This document shows, one piece after another, positions 1 to 10,687 of a stretch of DNA of 64,000 nucleotides. The stretch lies in assembly GCA_019044685.2 (NCBI GenBank), contig JAGTXX020000004.1, positions 868,001 to 932,000 on the forward strand. Direction: 5' to 3'. The translations under genes and the position numbers were made by a program. The notes beneath the pieces are model-generated. The model saw only the letters and a program-made list of their open reading frames with translations. It was not told the origin of the DNA and did no database searches. This stretch comes from Nannochloris sp. 'desiccata' (taxonomy: Eukaryota > Chlorophyta > Trebouxiophyceae > Chlorellales > Chlorellaceae). Positions within the stretch are counted from its first letter, which is position 1. Every line of letters begins with the position of its first letter.

Positions 1-1025
1 CCGTAACGACATTGAAAAGATCTTGGGAGATAAGGCATGGTGCATCAGTTTCAAAGATAGCGCATGCAGGTACGTTTAATTGATTACATATTTTCAATAC
101 ACGTTGCAAGCATCACACCGCCAAACCCCACTATTACCCATATTTTCTAACCTTCCTTCTCTCTCCGTCTTCCCCTCCCTTCTTTAAAACCAGATGCTTC
201 GGATACATGGTCAGTAAGAAACGCTACATCTACACCATCGACGACGATTGCTTTGTCGCCAAGAACCCTTCCGGTGAAGAGATCAACGCCCTTGAGCAAC
301 ACATCCGCAACCTCCTTACCCCCTCCACTCCTGATTTCTTCAATACTTTGTACGACCCGTACGCAGAAGGTTCCGATTTCGTACGTGGCTACCCCTTTTC
401 CTGGCGTGAGGGCAAACCCACTGCTGTTTCTCACGGTCTTTGGCTCAACATTCCTGACTACGATGCCCCCACACAAATGGTCAAACCCCAAGAACGCAAC
501 ACTCGTTACGTTGACGCAGTGATGACTGTCCCCAAGGGTACGTTAATGCCCATGTGTGGTATGAATTTGGCATTCGATCGTGAATCAATCGGTCCCGCTA
601 TGTACTTTGGACTTATGGGTGAAGGTCAACCATGGGGTCGGTATGACGATATGTGGGCAGGATGGTGTGTAAAAGCGATTGCAGATCATCTTGGATTGGG
701 TGTTAAGACTGGATTACCTTATATTTGGCATTCAAAGGCATCAAATCCGTTTGTCAATTTGAAAAAGGAGTATAAAGGTATTTTCTGGCAAGAGGAAATC
801 ATCCCTTTCTTCCAAAAAGTTGAATTTTCTGCAGATGCCACTGATGTCTATTCTTGCATGCAAGAGCTTGGTGAGAAAGTCAAAGTGGGTTTGGTGCATT
901 TGGATCCTTATTTTGAGAAGTTGGGAGATGGTATGTTGACATGGATTGCTGCATGGAAGGAATTGAATCCTTCTTTAGCTCCTGCTGCTAATGGCCACGG
1001 CGACGGAGTTGCTGTCGCTAAATGA
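1..1025 (+). CDS. RGP: Reversibly glycosylated polypeptide / UDP-arabinopyranose mutase (5' partial)
   Basis: The gene is cut by the left window edge. It has two visible exons, 1-69 and 194-1025, with an intron at 70-193 (donor GTACGT, acceptor CCAG). The splice rebuilds the conserved stretch ...[16 protein letters not shown]. The protein then shows the TIDDDCF motif of the family (metal/nucleotide-sugar binding), the [12 protein letters not shown] segment, the NTRYVDA segment carrying the Arg known to be glycosylated in plants, and the WHSKASNPF block. Family knowledge: these cytosolic or Golgi-associated enzymes interconvert UDP-arabinopyranose and UDP-arabinofuranose for wall polysaccharides. 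Similarity to land-plant RGP is very high along the whole visible length. A C-rich codon choice in the first exon part suggests strong expression. The C-terminus is short and Ala-rich. I am very confident of the family; enzymatic type (mutase or only a partner subunit) is inferred. Confidence 0.95.
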
Positions 1026-1630
1026 ATCAACGACAATTCGGAGAAAAAAATAGCTGAAGAGCCGCAATGTGGCGGTAGTGGTAGTTTTCTTAATTGTAGT
1101 AATAGTAGTAGTTCAGTGAGGAGTAAGTGGGAAGGAGGTGAAGCATATGGAAGGAAAGGACTTGTAAAGCAAATGGATGGTAGAGTGGCTGCTATGTCCA
1201 CTGTTGTTGCAGTTGCTGCGACAGTGTTTAAAGCGGTGCAGTTTGCATAGAGCATATATATAATATACACGTGTTTTCTTTTCCTTTATCTCTTTTCTTT
1301 CTTCCCTTTCTTCTATTTAGTGATCTTTTTCAGAATTGATGTGTTTATAATCTTGCGTGTGTTCCCCTGTTGCTGTGTTTCCCCTACCTTCGTGTTTTCC
1401 CCCCTTTTGATAAAAACCTCTGCCTTTCTGCCTTTTTTTCTCTGAACCCGGAGACTGGAGTACCAAATTGATTTGCTTCTTGTGTAAATATACAACTACC
1501 TTACGAACTATTGAGCAGAATTCAAATAAATTTAAACAATGGTGTACTCTAAAATTTTAGAATCAGTATCAAGAAAATTGTCAACCCCGACAAATAAAAG
1601 CAAAAAGTTTTTTTCCTATGTTATGTCTCC
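1026..1630. other. RGP 3' region, pyrimidine-rich
   Basis: No supported gene lies here. From about 1270 to 1440 the + strand is strongly T/C-rich. A TGTAA polyadenylation signal lies at 1483-1487, so this is probably a long 3' UTR of the RGP gene, ending shortly before the convergent SWIM gene. Confidence 0.6.
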
Positions 1631-2703
1631 TTACAAAAACTTTGCCGCCATCTCCGCATCTTTATCTATCGGCGCCGGCGCCACTTTAGGTCCAACCCCA
1701 CCACCATCTCCTTCTTCCATCTTAATCAAATCATCTAAACTACGCTCTACAGCGCCCTTCCATGTCGTAGGATCCTCTAGAGCGCCGATTTGAGATAAAA
1801 CAAGACAAATATGTTTGCAATTATGTCTACGAAAACGGTGATCCAAACACGTGCACTTGTGTTTTTCATCAGCTAAAGTCACAGTATATGGATCCCCTTT
1901 GGAACCTAGAACGATAAATTTGGCAGCTTCCGGGGTAAAATCGACTAAATTTGAAATTGCAAGGGCCTTCATACGGGCCAACATTCTTTTCTTGGAGTCT
2001 TTTCTTTCTTCCTCTGTTAATTCCGACAACAATTCTTTATCCAATAAGGAATAACCCTTTGTAGAGCCATCTCCAGCGGCAGCTCTAGGACCCCCGCAAG
2101 AGCGTAAATGGCTTCTGTGGCCCTTTTCGTAGATTTTGCCGCATTTTGGGCATTCACCGTCGACGATGAATTCTCCTACTTGACGCTCAAAGCGCTCTTC
2201 TGCAGTCTCCTCTTTCTCTTTCTTGACTACATTACGGTTGCGGCGAGAACGGCGAGGTCCTCCTCCAATCTCCTCCTCTTCTTTTTCTTCAGCACCTTCT
2301 TCGGTTTTTACCTTCACCTTAGGGGCAGGCTTCTCCTTTTTGACACGCTTTTTGGGAGGGGGCTTTGGTGGAGGACCAGCAATGTTCTGGATGGTGCGCA
2401 TAAGGGAAGGGAGTCCCATTGCAAGCATGCGCTCGCGATTACGCTCCATACTGCAAGAAAAAGTAAGACAAAAATTCAAATATATTAAGATCGCGACTGG
2501 CAATTGCTTGCAATTGAGAGCTATTGTTCTGTTCCAAAAGTATGCTTTCGATAGGGCATATTATCAACGTACATGGCAAGGCGTTGCAACTCATATTCAG
2601 TCAAGTTTTCTGTATTATTGTTCTCCTGCTTGATCTCAACAGGTTGATCTTCAACCTTAACCCCGCCCTTAGCGGCCGCTTTACCAGCCTTTCGTTTGCC
2701 CAT
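1631..2703 (-). CDS. SWIM-type zinc-finger nuclear protein
   Basis: There are two exons, 2573-2703 and 1631-2450, giving 316 residues. The intron 2451-2572 has donor GTACGT and acceptor TTGCAG, and joins ...YELQRLA-I-MERNRERMLAMGLPSL. That gives the YExxRxxxIxxNxxxLxxLGL N-terminal block I associate with small plant nuclear proteins. The order is a basic Lys-rich start, a proline/lysine-rich linker, a Cys/His cluster (CPKCGKIYEKGHRSHLRSC) and a SWIM finger CTC-x9-CKH. SWIM fingers bind DNA or protein partners; the exact job here is unknown. The start at 2703 is the first ATG of a lysine-rich reading frame. It lies in tandem with SNF12, whose 3' end is at 2928. I am confident of the SWIM motif and less so of a specific orthologue. 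Confidence 0.8.
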
Positions 2704-2927
2704 TTTGATAGAATTTGTCAATTTTATGAACTTTAACATGCTTTGTTGGTTCAAGTTTATAATTAAAGACTTGGTGAAGGCGACGGAAAGAAAGAAGGTG
2801 AAATGATGATCTGTTTTCTCTCTATCACAATGAGTATTTTTTCACAAGTATCGGAAGGATACTCTCAGAGGAAGTAGGGAAGTTTATAAAGGATCATTAC
2901 AAGAAGATCCCACAGCATCTCACTAAT

Positions 2928-4952
2928 CTACTTTGGCTGCTGACTGACCGGTGGCACTGGCGCCCCAACAGCAGCAGGTGCCACGACTGCAGGTGCTGGT
3001 ACTCCTGCTGCTCCTCCGTGACTCAAAGGGACCGCCACTTGCTGACCTTGCTGCAACAACGCCTGCTGCATCGCTTGCTGTCTCGCTTGCGCCATTTGAT
3101 ATTGAGCTGCCATTGCCGCCTGTGCTTGTGCATGCATCTGTGCTGGCGCTAATATCTGAGGTGCCCCTGCACCTGGTAATCCAGCATTTTTCTTATTAAT
3201 ATATTTTAAAATAGCGTCTTGTGTCCATTTGTCTCCATATAGATCTGCAGATCGCATCACTTCTATAGCTTCGTATTCTTTTCCCGCAGCAATCCTCAGC
3301 TCTTTGCCCTGCGCCATGACAATTTCTCTAATACAGCCTACAGGGTCTTCTGAAAAGGCAGTAAGAAAAGTACGACGACGTTTATGCTCTTTAAATCTAT
3401 GCCAACAGGCAGCTAAAGCGTTATCCAGTTGTTCTAGATCTTTTCCTAAAGCATCGGCCGCAGCGACGGGAGCAGACTCCTTTGCCCCTGAAAACTCTAA
3501 AGGAACCTCTAAATGAAGGTCTAAGCAGGTAATAGGGGAGTAATCATGGCCAGTGACGACGATATCGTGCTGTAAAATGAACGGTTGAGGTTTTCCAAGT
3601 GCTTTCTTAATTAATACTTGCATTTGCTGAGCATCTAAGAACTGAGAAGGAGGCTCTTTAACATCACTACCATCACCGCCTTTAATACTATTATTAAGAG
3701 CAGTTAACAGTGCTTCGTTGGGTGTAATCACTGGTCCTTCAGGTGTATTACGTACCAGACCTTGCGTACGGCAATAATTCCACACTTTGCTAGCTATATG
3801 AGATATCAAGTACAGCCCCGCCACCCCACCCTCTCCTGTCTGTAACCCAATAAGCATTTCCAAAGCAGCAGGCACAGTATAAAACTCAGGTTGATAGTCC
3901 ATTTCAAGTGTAATAGTCGCCTTGACAGGTTTGCTTCCCTGCCTTTTAATTTCAAAGGCGTTTCGAGCTTCGTGATCCATCTTATGCTTTTGCCAAACCA
4001 CAACGCCGTTGGGAAGAGGTCCGTCTTCTCCATCTAACCTCACTTCTAGTCGTTTCAAGTAATAAGTAAAGCGATGACGAGTGATGCGTGCGTCTTCAGG
4101 GGGTTCCGGGTCACCTCCGCCACCAGGATGGCATGCATCAGGGTCTAAAACTCTGCCAGTAATATGCAGAGACCATGACGGTGGTTCTTTTTTATTAATA
4201 TCCAAACGACCTCCAGGAGCACCGCGTTTTAGAGCGGCAATGTGAGGGTCTGCAGAAGGTTCTTGTGGGGATGGCTCCAATGGGTTTGGCTGGTTGTAAT
4301 GTTTGCTATAAATGTAAATTCGAAGACGTTTGCGTGCTGAACCTGGAGTATCGCCCACAGCACGACCTTCGACGACTAATTTTTGTGAAGCGGCAAGGTC
4401 TGTCAATACTGCCATTTTCCTGTTTAATGCCGCGTCGATACGTCTTTCCGCGTCTTGTAAAGAAACGAATAAAGGGGACTCAGGGAAGAACTCCCAAGGG
4501 TGGTCTGGGAGTCTATAGTAATCCGTCTTGCGTTTGCGAGAAGCGGTATTATTGTTGTGCAAAGAAGGAAGTCCAGTAAGTTTGCCGCCAGAAGCTCTAC
4601 CGCTGCCTGAAGGAGCAGTAATGGCTGGAGCAGTTGTGGCTGCTGCTGTTCTGGCAGCTTGGGCGTTCATCACTGCAGCATGAATCTGCGCCATTGCAGG
4701 ATTTGTGTTGAGAATTTCCTGAGTCAGCTTCCCGTGTGCTACTAAAAATTGATACTGCATATTCAAATGGATGATCTGCTGCTGCTGTTGTTGGAGGGGA
4801 GTAAGGGCAGCAGGAGGCACGGCCGTTGGGGGACCCATTGCTCCAGCTGGGGCAACTGCGCCAGGAGCAGCAGAAAATCCCGCAGCGCTTGCTACTGGTT
4901 GTGCAGCCGCTGTAGCTTGCTGTCCAGCAGCAGGAGCAGGGTTGTTGTTCAT
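2928..4952 (-). CDS. SWI/SNF chromatin-remodelling subunit SNF12/BAF60 (SWIB domain)
   Basis: This is a single-exon gene of 674 residues starting at ATG 4952. The N-terminus is low-complexity (Ala/Pro/Gln). The block KRKTDYYRLPDHPWEFFPESPLF and the following RIYIYSKHYNQP and PPSWSLHITGRVLD segments are characteristic of the BAF60/SWP73/SNF12 family. The central part, from about residue 360, resembles a SWIB/MDM2 fold but carries extra loops. The C-terminus is again Ala/Gln-rich. Family role: an accessory subunit of SWI/SNF ATP-dependent remodellers that contacts transcription factors. A TTACA (TGTAA on the coding strand) polyadenylation signal lies at 2897-2901, only 27 bases past the stop. 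Divergent from the oligopeptidase gene across about 280 bases. Confidence 0.92.
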   Translation of the reverse strand: MNNNPAPAAGQQATAAAQPVASAAGFSAAPGAVAPAGAMGPPTAVPPAALTPLQQQQQQIIHLNMQYQFLVAHGKLTQEILNTNPAMAQIHAAVMNAQAARTAAATTAPAITAPSGSGRASGGKLTGLPSLHNNNTASRKRKTDYYRLPDHPWEFFPESPLFVSLQDAERRIDAALNRKMAVLTDLAASQKLVVEGRAVGDTPGSARKRLRIYIYSKHYNQPNPLEPSPQEPSADPHIAALKRGAPGGRLDINKKEPPSWSLHITGRVLDPDACHPGGGGDPEPPEDARITRHRFTYYLKRLEVRLDGEDGPLPNGVVVWQKHKMDHEARNAFEIKRQGSKPVKATITLEMDYQPEFYTVPAALEMLIGLQTGEGGVAGLYLISHIASKVWNYCRTQGLVRNTPEGPVITPNEALLTALNNSIKGGDGSDVKEPPSQFLDAQQMQVLIKKALGKPQPFILQHDIVVTGHDYSPITCLDLHLEVPLEFSGAKESAPVAAADALGKDLEQLDNALAACWHRFKEHKRRRTFLTAFSEDPVGCIREIVMAQGKELRIAAGKEYEAIEVMRSADLYGDKWTQDAILKYINKKNAGLPGAGAPQILAPAQMHAQAQAAMAAQYQMAQARQQAMQQALLQQGQQVAVPLSHGGAAGVPAPAVVAPAAVGAPVPPVSQQPK

Positions 4953-5234
4953 TTGATTTGATTATTTAAACAACTGATCAGATTTTGGAAAAATTAACTG
5001 AAAATAATTATTGGCTAGAGCGTCAGCTGTTGTAGATTGATCAACATCTAGATAATACCAAAATGTCCAAATACTTGTCTTGAATTTAAAATCTGCTGTG
5101 ACTGATGAGAAGCGGCACACTTTTGTTTTGCAGATTTTCAAACTCGAGCCTCGGAGCAAAAAAGCAAGCACGTTTGCTCTACAATTTATTTTATCTATTA
5201 GACGCACAGAAAATTCGGATTATTTCATGCTCAC

Positions 5235-7907
5235 ATGATAGCTACATCGCGCTTCGTTCGGGGCTCTCTCCACCGATTACGAGGCATTGCATCTGTCGCT
5301 GCGTCTGGCACTCCACCTTTTATTCCTGCTATCCCAGAGACTGTACAGGCCTATGGCCATACTTGGCAAGATGTCTACCATTGGATACAGTCAAAGCCAC
5401 GGGAGGTGCAGCGAATTCTACGCGAAGAGGCTGAACACTTCCGTCATGTCGCCCATTGCCACGACATGTCCTCCATTGCCGCAATAAGCTCTCAATTTCG
5501 TGCAGAAATCCAAAACTTGCTACCTTATCAGACCGAAAGCGTTGGAGAAGTGTTTGGAGGTTGGGAGTTCGTCTCAGAACAGTCGAGAGAGCACCCTATG
5601 CCTATCTATTATCGCCGCTGCCACTTGCCGCCCTCAGCCCCTCGAGAGCAACAGGTAGAAAAAAAGGAAATTCTCTTAGATATTAACAAGCTATCAGAAC
5701 TCTACGGGGAGAATATTTCCATTGGTCAGATTAAACTCTCGAAATGCGGTAATTTGGTAGCCTGTACGATCGCTCAAAACGGCACCGACGATCTTTATTC
5801 TGTTCTCGTCAGGGACGTCAAGAGTGGAAATATCTATGAACAGCCTGCTTTGAAAGGGGTAGTAAGCATAGAATGGGATGGGGATAACGAAACTTTGTTA
5901 GCAACGCAACCTGATGAGCTAGGAAGACCTGCTCGAGTGGTCAGTACATCAATCAATAAGAATATTAGTAGTAGTAGTGAAATTAACAGAGGAAAACGAC
6001 AAGAGCAACCACCACCTCCACCAGAGAGCAAATTGAGAGTGCTTTATGAAGAGAGAGATCCTCGCTTTTTTCTAGAGCTTCAGCGTACTAAAGATTGGAA
6101 ATATTTAATGATTAATTCGAATTCAAAGACAAGCTCAGAAGTACATATCTTACCTACCACTTGGCAACATCGACGGAGAGAGCTCGAGCGAGAAGAATAA
6201 ACGAAATCATCTCCTTACCTGTGTGCAGCCTCGCCGGCCAGAACTTGAATACTTCTTAGAACATCTTGATGGGAAGCTGTACATCATTAGCAATGCACGA
6301 AATGATGATGATGAGCACACTACGACCTCTATTCTGTAGATGTTAATTTAAAAGAAGAAGGCTTGATGAATGAAATGTTTTGGACAACAGTGAATCGTAC
6401 TAATAATACGAATGCTCATAGTACTGGATATACGAGCTTACACGATGTTTTTATTGAAGACCTAGATGTGAATCACAATGGAATTGTACTCTATCAACGA
6501 TCTCGTACTACTGGTAAGCCAGAAATTGAAATACTCTGCAGTGGCTCTCTACGCAACAACTCTAATAATGATAATGATAGTGGTGGTGGTGGTGGTAAAA
6601 GCAGCGGTAGTAAGGAGAGTATTAGTGTAGTGAGCAGTTATCGCCCCCAATTGCCAGACTATGCGTGGTGTATTACTCCTGGTGCTAATGCAGACTTCTT
6701 TTCTGATACTTTAAGAATAATGGCGTCGTCTCCCGTGCACCCGGATGAAGCGATGGACTTGAATTTGAAAAGTTTGGAAAATATAGGGCAGCAGCACCCG
6801 TGGAAAAAACATAAGATAGATACAGATTTTTGTGTTTTGGGGCATAATCCTGATAATTATACGCTTGAAAAAACCTGGGCACCAATGCTATCTTGCTCAA
6901 CTGGTTCTTCTTCACAACAGAAAGACGTTAGCGGCGGCCAAAAAAGCAGCCACTACCAGAAAGTGCCAATAAGCTTAATCTACCAGAAATTACATACGTC
7001 TAACGAAACTAAACACCCCAAACCATGCCTTGTCGTGGTATATGCTTCCTATGGCATCAATCTACCAACCGATTTCCTACTCGAACGCCTTCCTTTGCTC
7101 AAAAGAGGTTGGACGATCGCTCTTGTGCACGCTCGGGGTGGAGGTGAGCTCGGTCGCCAATGGCACGCTGCTGGCCGGGGACCTGGGCATAAACCCAATA
7201 GTGCTTTAGATGTCGAAGCTGCAGTGGAATATCTGATCAACAATGGGTATACTGTCCCCGGGTCAATTGCTTTAGAGGCAACCAGTGCTGGTGCGGTTGC
7301 TGCTGGGGGGGTGGTGAATAGTCGCCCAGAATTATTTGGAGCTGTTGTTTTAGAATCTCCTTTTGTTGATGTTTTATCGACGATGATTGACCCAGAGTTG
7401 CCATTAACCGTGCATGAGTATGAAGAATTTGGGGATCCGTCCACGGAACAAGGCATGCAGGGGCTAAAGAAGGTCTGCCCTTATTACAATATACAGAGCG
7501 GAGGCGGTGGCGGTGGAGGAGACGTGGAAGGTATCAAGAGAAAAGAAAGAAAGGGCCACAGTATTAATTCTACTAAATTCTCTAAAGGAGAAAGCAGTGG
7601 CATGTACCCTCCAGTGTTGATTACGTGCAGCTCTACAGATGCAAGGGTGCCAATATGGGGCCCGTTGAAATACGCTGCAAAGTTACGAGCAGCTGGCGGT
7701 GATGTCACCAATAGTCGTCAGGGCAAAGGTGGTCGTAGTGTTGGTGTTGGTAGAGGGAGTGTGCTTGTGTATGCCGATGCTCATGGAGGGCATTTAGCTG
7801 ATGATAGAGAGAAATACGATCTCAAGGCAGTTCAATATGCATTCCTAGTAGATGCGCTCATGCAGCAGCAGCAGCAGCGAGAGATAGATTGTTTGTTGAG
7901 TCGGTAA
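5235..7907 (+). CDS. Oligopeptidase B-like S9A serine peptidase, reading frame interrupted twice
   Basis: Three pieces in two frames together make one S9A/oligopeptidase B protein. The first frame runs from ATG 5235 to a stop at 6198-6200. The second covers roughly 6180-6325 in another frame (...LLTCVQPRRPELEYFLEHLDGK..., stop 6337-6339). The third resumes the first frame (...YDLYSVDVNLKEEGL...) and ends at 7907. The second segment matches the family consensus for this position, so it is coding in origin. The catalytic Ser (TSAGA), Asp (STDARVP) and His (DAHGGHL) are all present, as is the FVDV-x-TMIDPELPLT block. The N-terminus (MIATSRFVRGSLHRLRG) looks like a mitochondrial or plastid presequence. 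The breaks sit in GAGAGAG and GATGATGAT tracts. A GT-AG pair at 6141-6228 is in phase but would delete conserved residues and would not explain the second shift. This may be assembly error, polymorphism or a young pseudogene. Confidence 0.75.
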
Positions 7908-8121
7908 TTATTTACAAATTACTTATTTATTTATTTCATATTATGATATCTCATAGGAAGTACTCCGAGTTTATTATATATCTCTAGTCTCTAAGTCTAC
8001 TTATTTACTCTTTCAAAGATTTTAAGAGAAGAAGAGGACAATCTTCAACAAAAAATTAATAGACATGGCGGGTGCTCAGGAGGAGCGGCTCTAGGAAAAC
8101 AGGTTCATTGATTCATTCTTC

Positions 8122-8409
8122 TTATTGCCCTTCTTCCGATGGAGCTGATGGACTGGCAGGAGGCGTTTCAGGAGGATTTTGTTTAGTCTTTTGGTGCTTA
8201 TGCTTTGCATCAAACTTCGGTAGAGGATGAACATGCGGTGGCAACTGTTCGCATTGAACGCCTGGGTGAGCATGCTCCTCCGTGAGATCAGGTTGTAAAT
8301 TGGTGCCTAACCCGTGCTCTATTGCCCCAGGAAGATGGGGTTCCGGATTATGAGTTGCTGCCTTTAGGGGGGGCATAGAGTTGTGATGAGGAAGTTTTGC
8401 TTCTTCCAT
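8122..8409 (-). CDS. Small His/Pro-rich protein of unknown function
   Basis: This is a 95-residue reading frame from ATG 8409. It is unusually rich in His and Pro (for example HPGVQCEQLPPHVHPLPKFDAKHKHQK) with an acidic start and a PPETPPASPSAPSEEGQ tail. I recognise no domain, membrane span or signal peptide. It lies convergent to the oligopeptidase gene and divergent from the BIN4-like gene, which fits the local pattern. His clustering could mean metal binding, but that is only inference. It may be a chance frame. Confidence 0.4.
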   Translation of the reverse strand: MEEAKLPHHNSMPPLKAATHNPEPHLPGAIEHGLGTNLQPDLTEEHAHPGVQCEQLPPHVHPLPKFDAKHKHQKTKQNPPETPPASPSAPSEEGQ

Positions 8410-8878
8410 TTTGCTCAAGATAATTGATGTGATTAATTTGGCACGAATTCGTAGAGAATGCTTTGCACGCCTACGATTTGTGGTTCTACGGCGTTTGTAC
8501 GAATACGTAGTTCACCTTGGAATGGTTATTTATTATTTTTATGCATAAAATTAGGATGTATCGCAAATGACAAAATGCGTGACACCATGAACCATGCTGT
8601 GCTGCGCTCCTTTTCCTCGACTCCGCATGGCCGATGAAAATTTCAAACTTTTAACTTAAAAACCCTCTTTGTCCAAGCGTCTTTGCTCTCCAAAATATAT
8701 ATTTAGATGCACTGCACTGATAAGAAATTTACAGTCATGAAAAACGCCGCAGGTTTTAGGCTGAAAGCCTTGGCTGCCAATAATATTAAAGCCAAGGCAA
8801 GTTGGCTATTTTAACCCCCGAAAGTAGCTTGAATAGCTGTTTTCCTGCACCTAGATCACACCAATATATACTATTTCA
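8410..8878. other. Divergent intergenic region with a 9-bp hairpin
   Basis: No supported exon lies here, although the BIN4-like gene may need an upstream start exon. A perfect inverted repeat, GCCTTGGCT at 8767-8775 and AGCCAAGGC at 8790-8798, encloses a 14-base AT-rich loop. An AT-rich TATA-like run (atatatacta) lies near 8864-8873. Confidence 0.5.
8767..8798. repeat. Perfect 9-bp inverted repeat (14-base loop)
   Basis: The arms GCCTTGGCT and AGCCAAGGC are exact reverse complements. It sits about 80 bases before the first codons of the BIN4-like frame. It could be a regulatory dyad or an RNA hairpin; function is unknown. Confidence 0.6.
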
Positions 8879-10403
8879 TTGATCCAAGTGCAGCACCGAG
8901 CCCCAGCAGCTCCCAGGGCCCCGCGAGTCAATCCTCCTCCTCCTCCTCCTCCTCCTCCTCCTCCTTTGCTTCGACAAGACCAACAACAGCATTTTAGTGC
9001 TCCTTCTCATCAAATTTCTGATGACCCCTACGCCTTCCACCCTTCTGACTTCGCTGGTCACGCGTTTCCAACACAACAAGAACAAGAAGATGTATTTAAT
9101 GATCAACTTGAGTCTCCTCTTGAAGAAGAAGAGGGCGGTTCAGGTATGGAAGACGACATCGAGCAAGAAGAAGAAGAGCAGGCTAGTCCTTCTGCAGAGG
9201 AATCTCTAAGCGATTGGGAACCCTCTTCTGAAAATGATGATGAGGTAGAGGTAGAAGAAGAGACGCCTGCTCCTCCTCCTGCTCAGACAAAGGTAGTGAC
9301 GATGGTGAGGAAGACCACCACCAACACTGCTGCCACCGCCACCGCCACCGTTACCAACAAGAAAGGCGGCACCGTACTCTCCGGTCCAGACTCAAGTTTC
9401 GCTGTCTTTCTCAGCTCTCGCGGTACTTATACTTCCACCAATGGTGCTACTACCTCAAAATTACCCTCTTCAATTACCATTCAGCAGAAGCTGACTGGCG
9501 GCAACGGCACCGCTGCTGCTGTTGCTGCGGTCGCCTCTCCTATAGCTACTGCATCTGCAGACGCAAACCCTATGATTAAGAAGAAGAAAAAGAAACTTAC
9601 CTTTGCAGATCAAGCAGAGCTTCCCATTATGATTCCCAAGAGTGTCGCTCGAGAACCTGCTGGTACTGCTATTATAATCGAATTGCCTCAGGGAGTGGAG
9701 CTGGCGGGGGCCTCGGGGGTGATAGGTAGAATTATCGGAGGAGGTGGTGTCGGTGGTAAAGAGGTCGATAGTGAGAGTGAGAGTGAGAGTGGTAGTGCTG
9801 GTGAAGCTGAACCAAAATCTGGAGTAATCCTTGATCTCATGGGTAGGTTTCGCTGTAGAATGCTTTTTTGCTAAAAGTTATAAATTTTGACTTTCAGTTT
9901 TATATGGTCTGTCAAATACGGTTTTATTTTGCGCTCTCTTGCTTCTCTTTGTATCTTACTGTGCCTACTTGTCTGCGACAACTTGTATCATTTCAGGTAT
10001 CCAATACGCTACTGAGGTCTTTCAACTCCCTAGTAGTCTTGCCATAGCCCATCTCACTGGCGATAGACTCATTGTCGATTCTATTCTCACCACTGCTGTC
10101 CGTGCTGCAGCAGTACCAGGTCAACATGGTTTAGACCCCGGTACTGGTACTGGAAATGAAAGTGTCTATTCAATGCAGTTTGATAGTGACCAGTCAGATT
10201 ATGACGACACCTTTGGTGGTGGTGGTACGAATACCAGCAATGCGAGAAAAAAGAAAGCAAGAGGTGGTACGGGTGAGGGTGCGGGTGCCAAGAAGACTAG
10301 AAAGAAACCTGCTGCAAGGAAATCAGGAGGAGGGGTGAGAAAGCCTCGAGCTCTTACTGGAGCTATTACGAAGAAGAGAGCTGCTACTAAACTCCAAGAG
10401 TAA
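8879..10403 (+). CDS. BIN4/MIDGET-like topoisomerase VI cofactor (start uncertain)
   Basis: There are two exons, 8879-9842 and 9997-10403, with an intron at 9843-9996 (GTAGGT...TTTCAG). The splice yields ...SGVILDLMG-IQYATEVFQLPSS.... The C-terminal domain (TAIIIELPQGVEL, VIGRII, GVILDLMGIQYATEV, RLIVDSILTTAV, then ESVYSMQFDSDQSDYDD) follows the order of plant BIN4, a DNA-binding partner of topoisomerase VI in endoreduplication, whose C-terminus resembles topoisomerase II. The N-terminal half is disordered: a run of 12 prolines, acidic stretches and Thr/Ala repeats. The tail is Lys/Gly-rich. No ATG opens the frame; it begins after an in-frame stop (8852-8854) with TTG at 8879. The true start is either an unseen upstream exon or ATG 9146 (residue 90). 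Family assignment is from memory and moderate. Confidence 0.6.
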
Positions 10404-10687
10404 AGGTGGCGCAAAGAGGAAATAATATTAGGGTAGATGCAGATATAGACAGTTGAAAAAGGGGGTGAGGTGCCCCTGTACGATGGCGCCCTCAACGTCC
10501 AAAATAAAAAACTATCTATCATGTTCTAGTTTCAATGCCTTATCAACTAGTATATAGAGACTGAATGCCTTCCAATGCTTTACATAATAATACATTACCC
10601 AAAGACAAGCAAGCATTACAACAGTGCATAGTAATACACACACTAAGCATTCAACACTCTCATTCTCTATTTTATCCTCCGAAATAA

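Noticed and set aside
6141..6228. GT...AG intron that would bypass the first frameshift of oligopeptidase B
   Set aside because: It is in phase but removes residues that match the family, and it leaves the second frame change unexplained.
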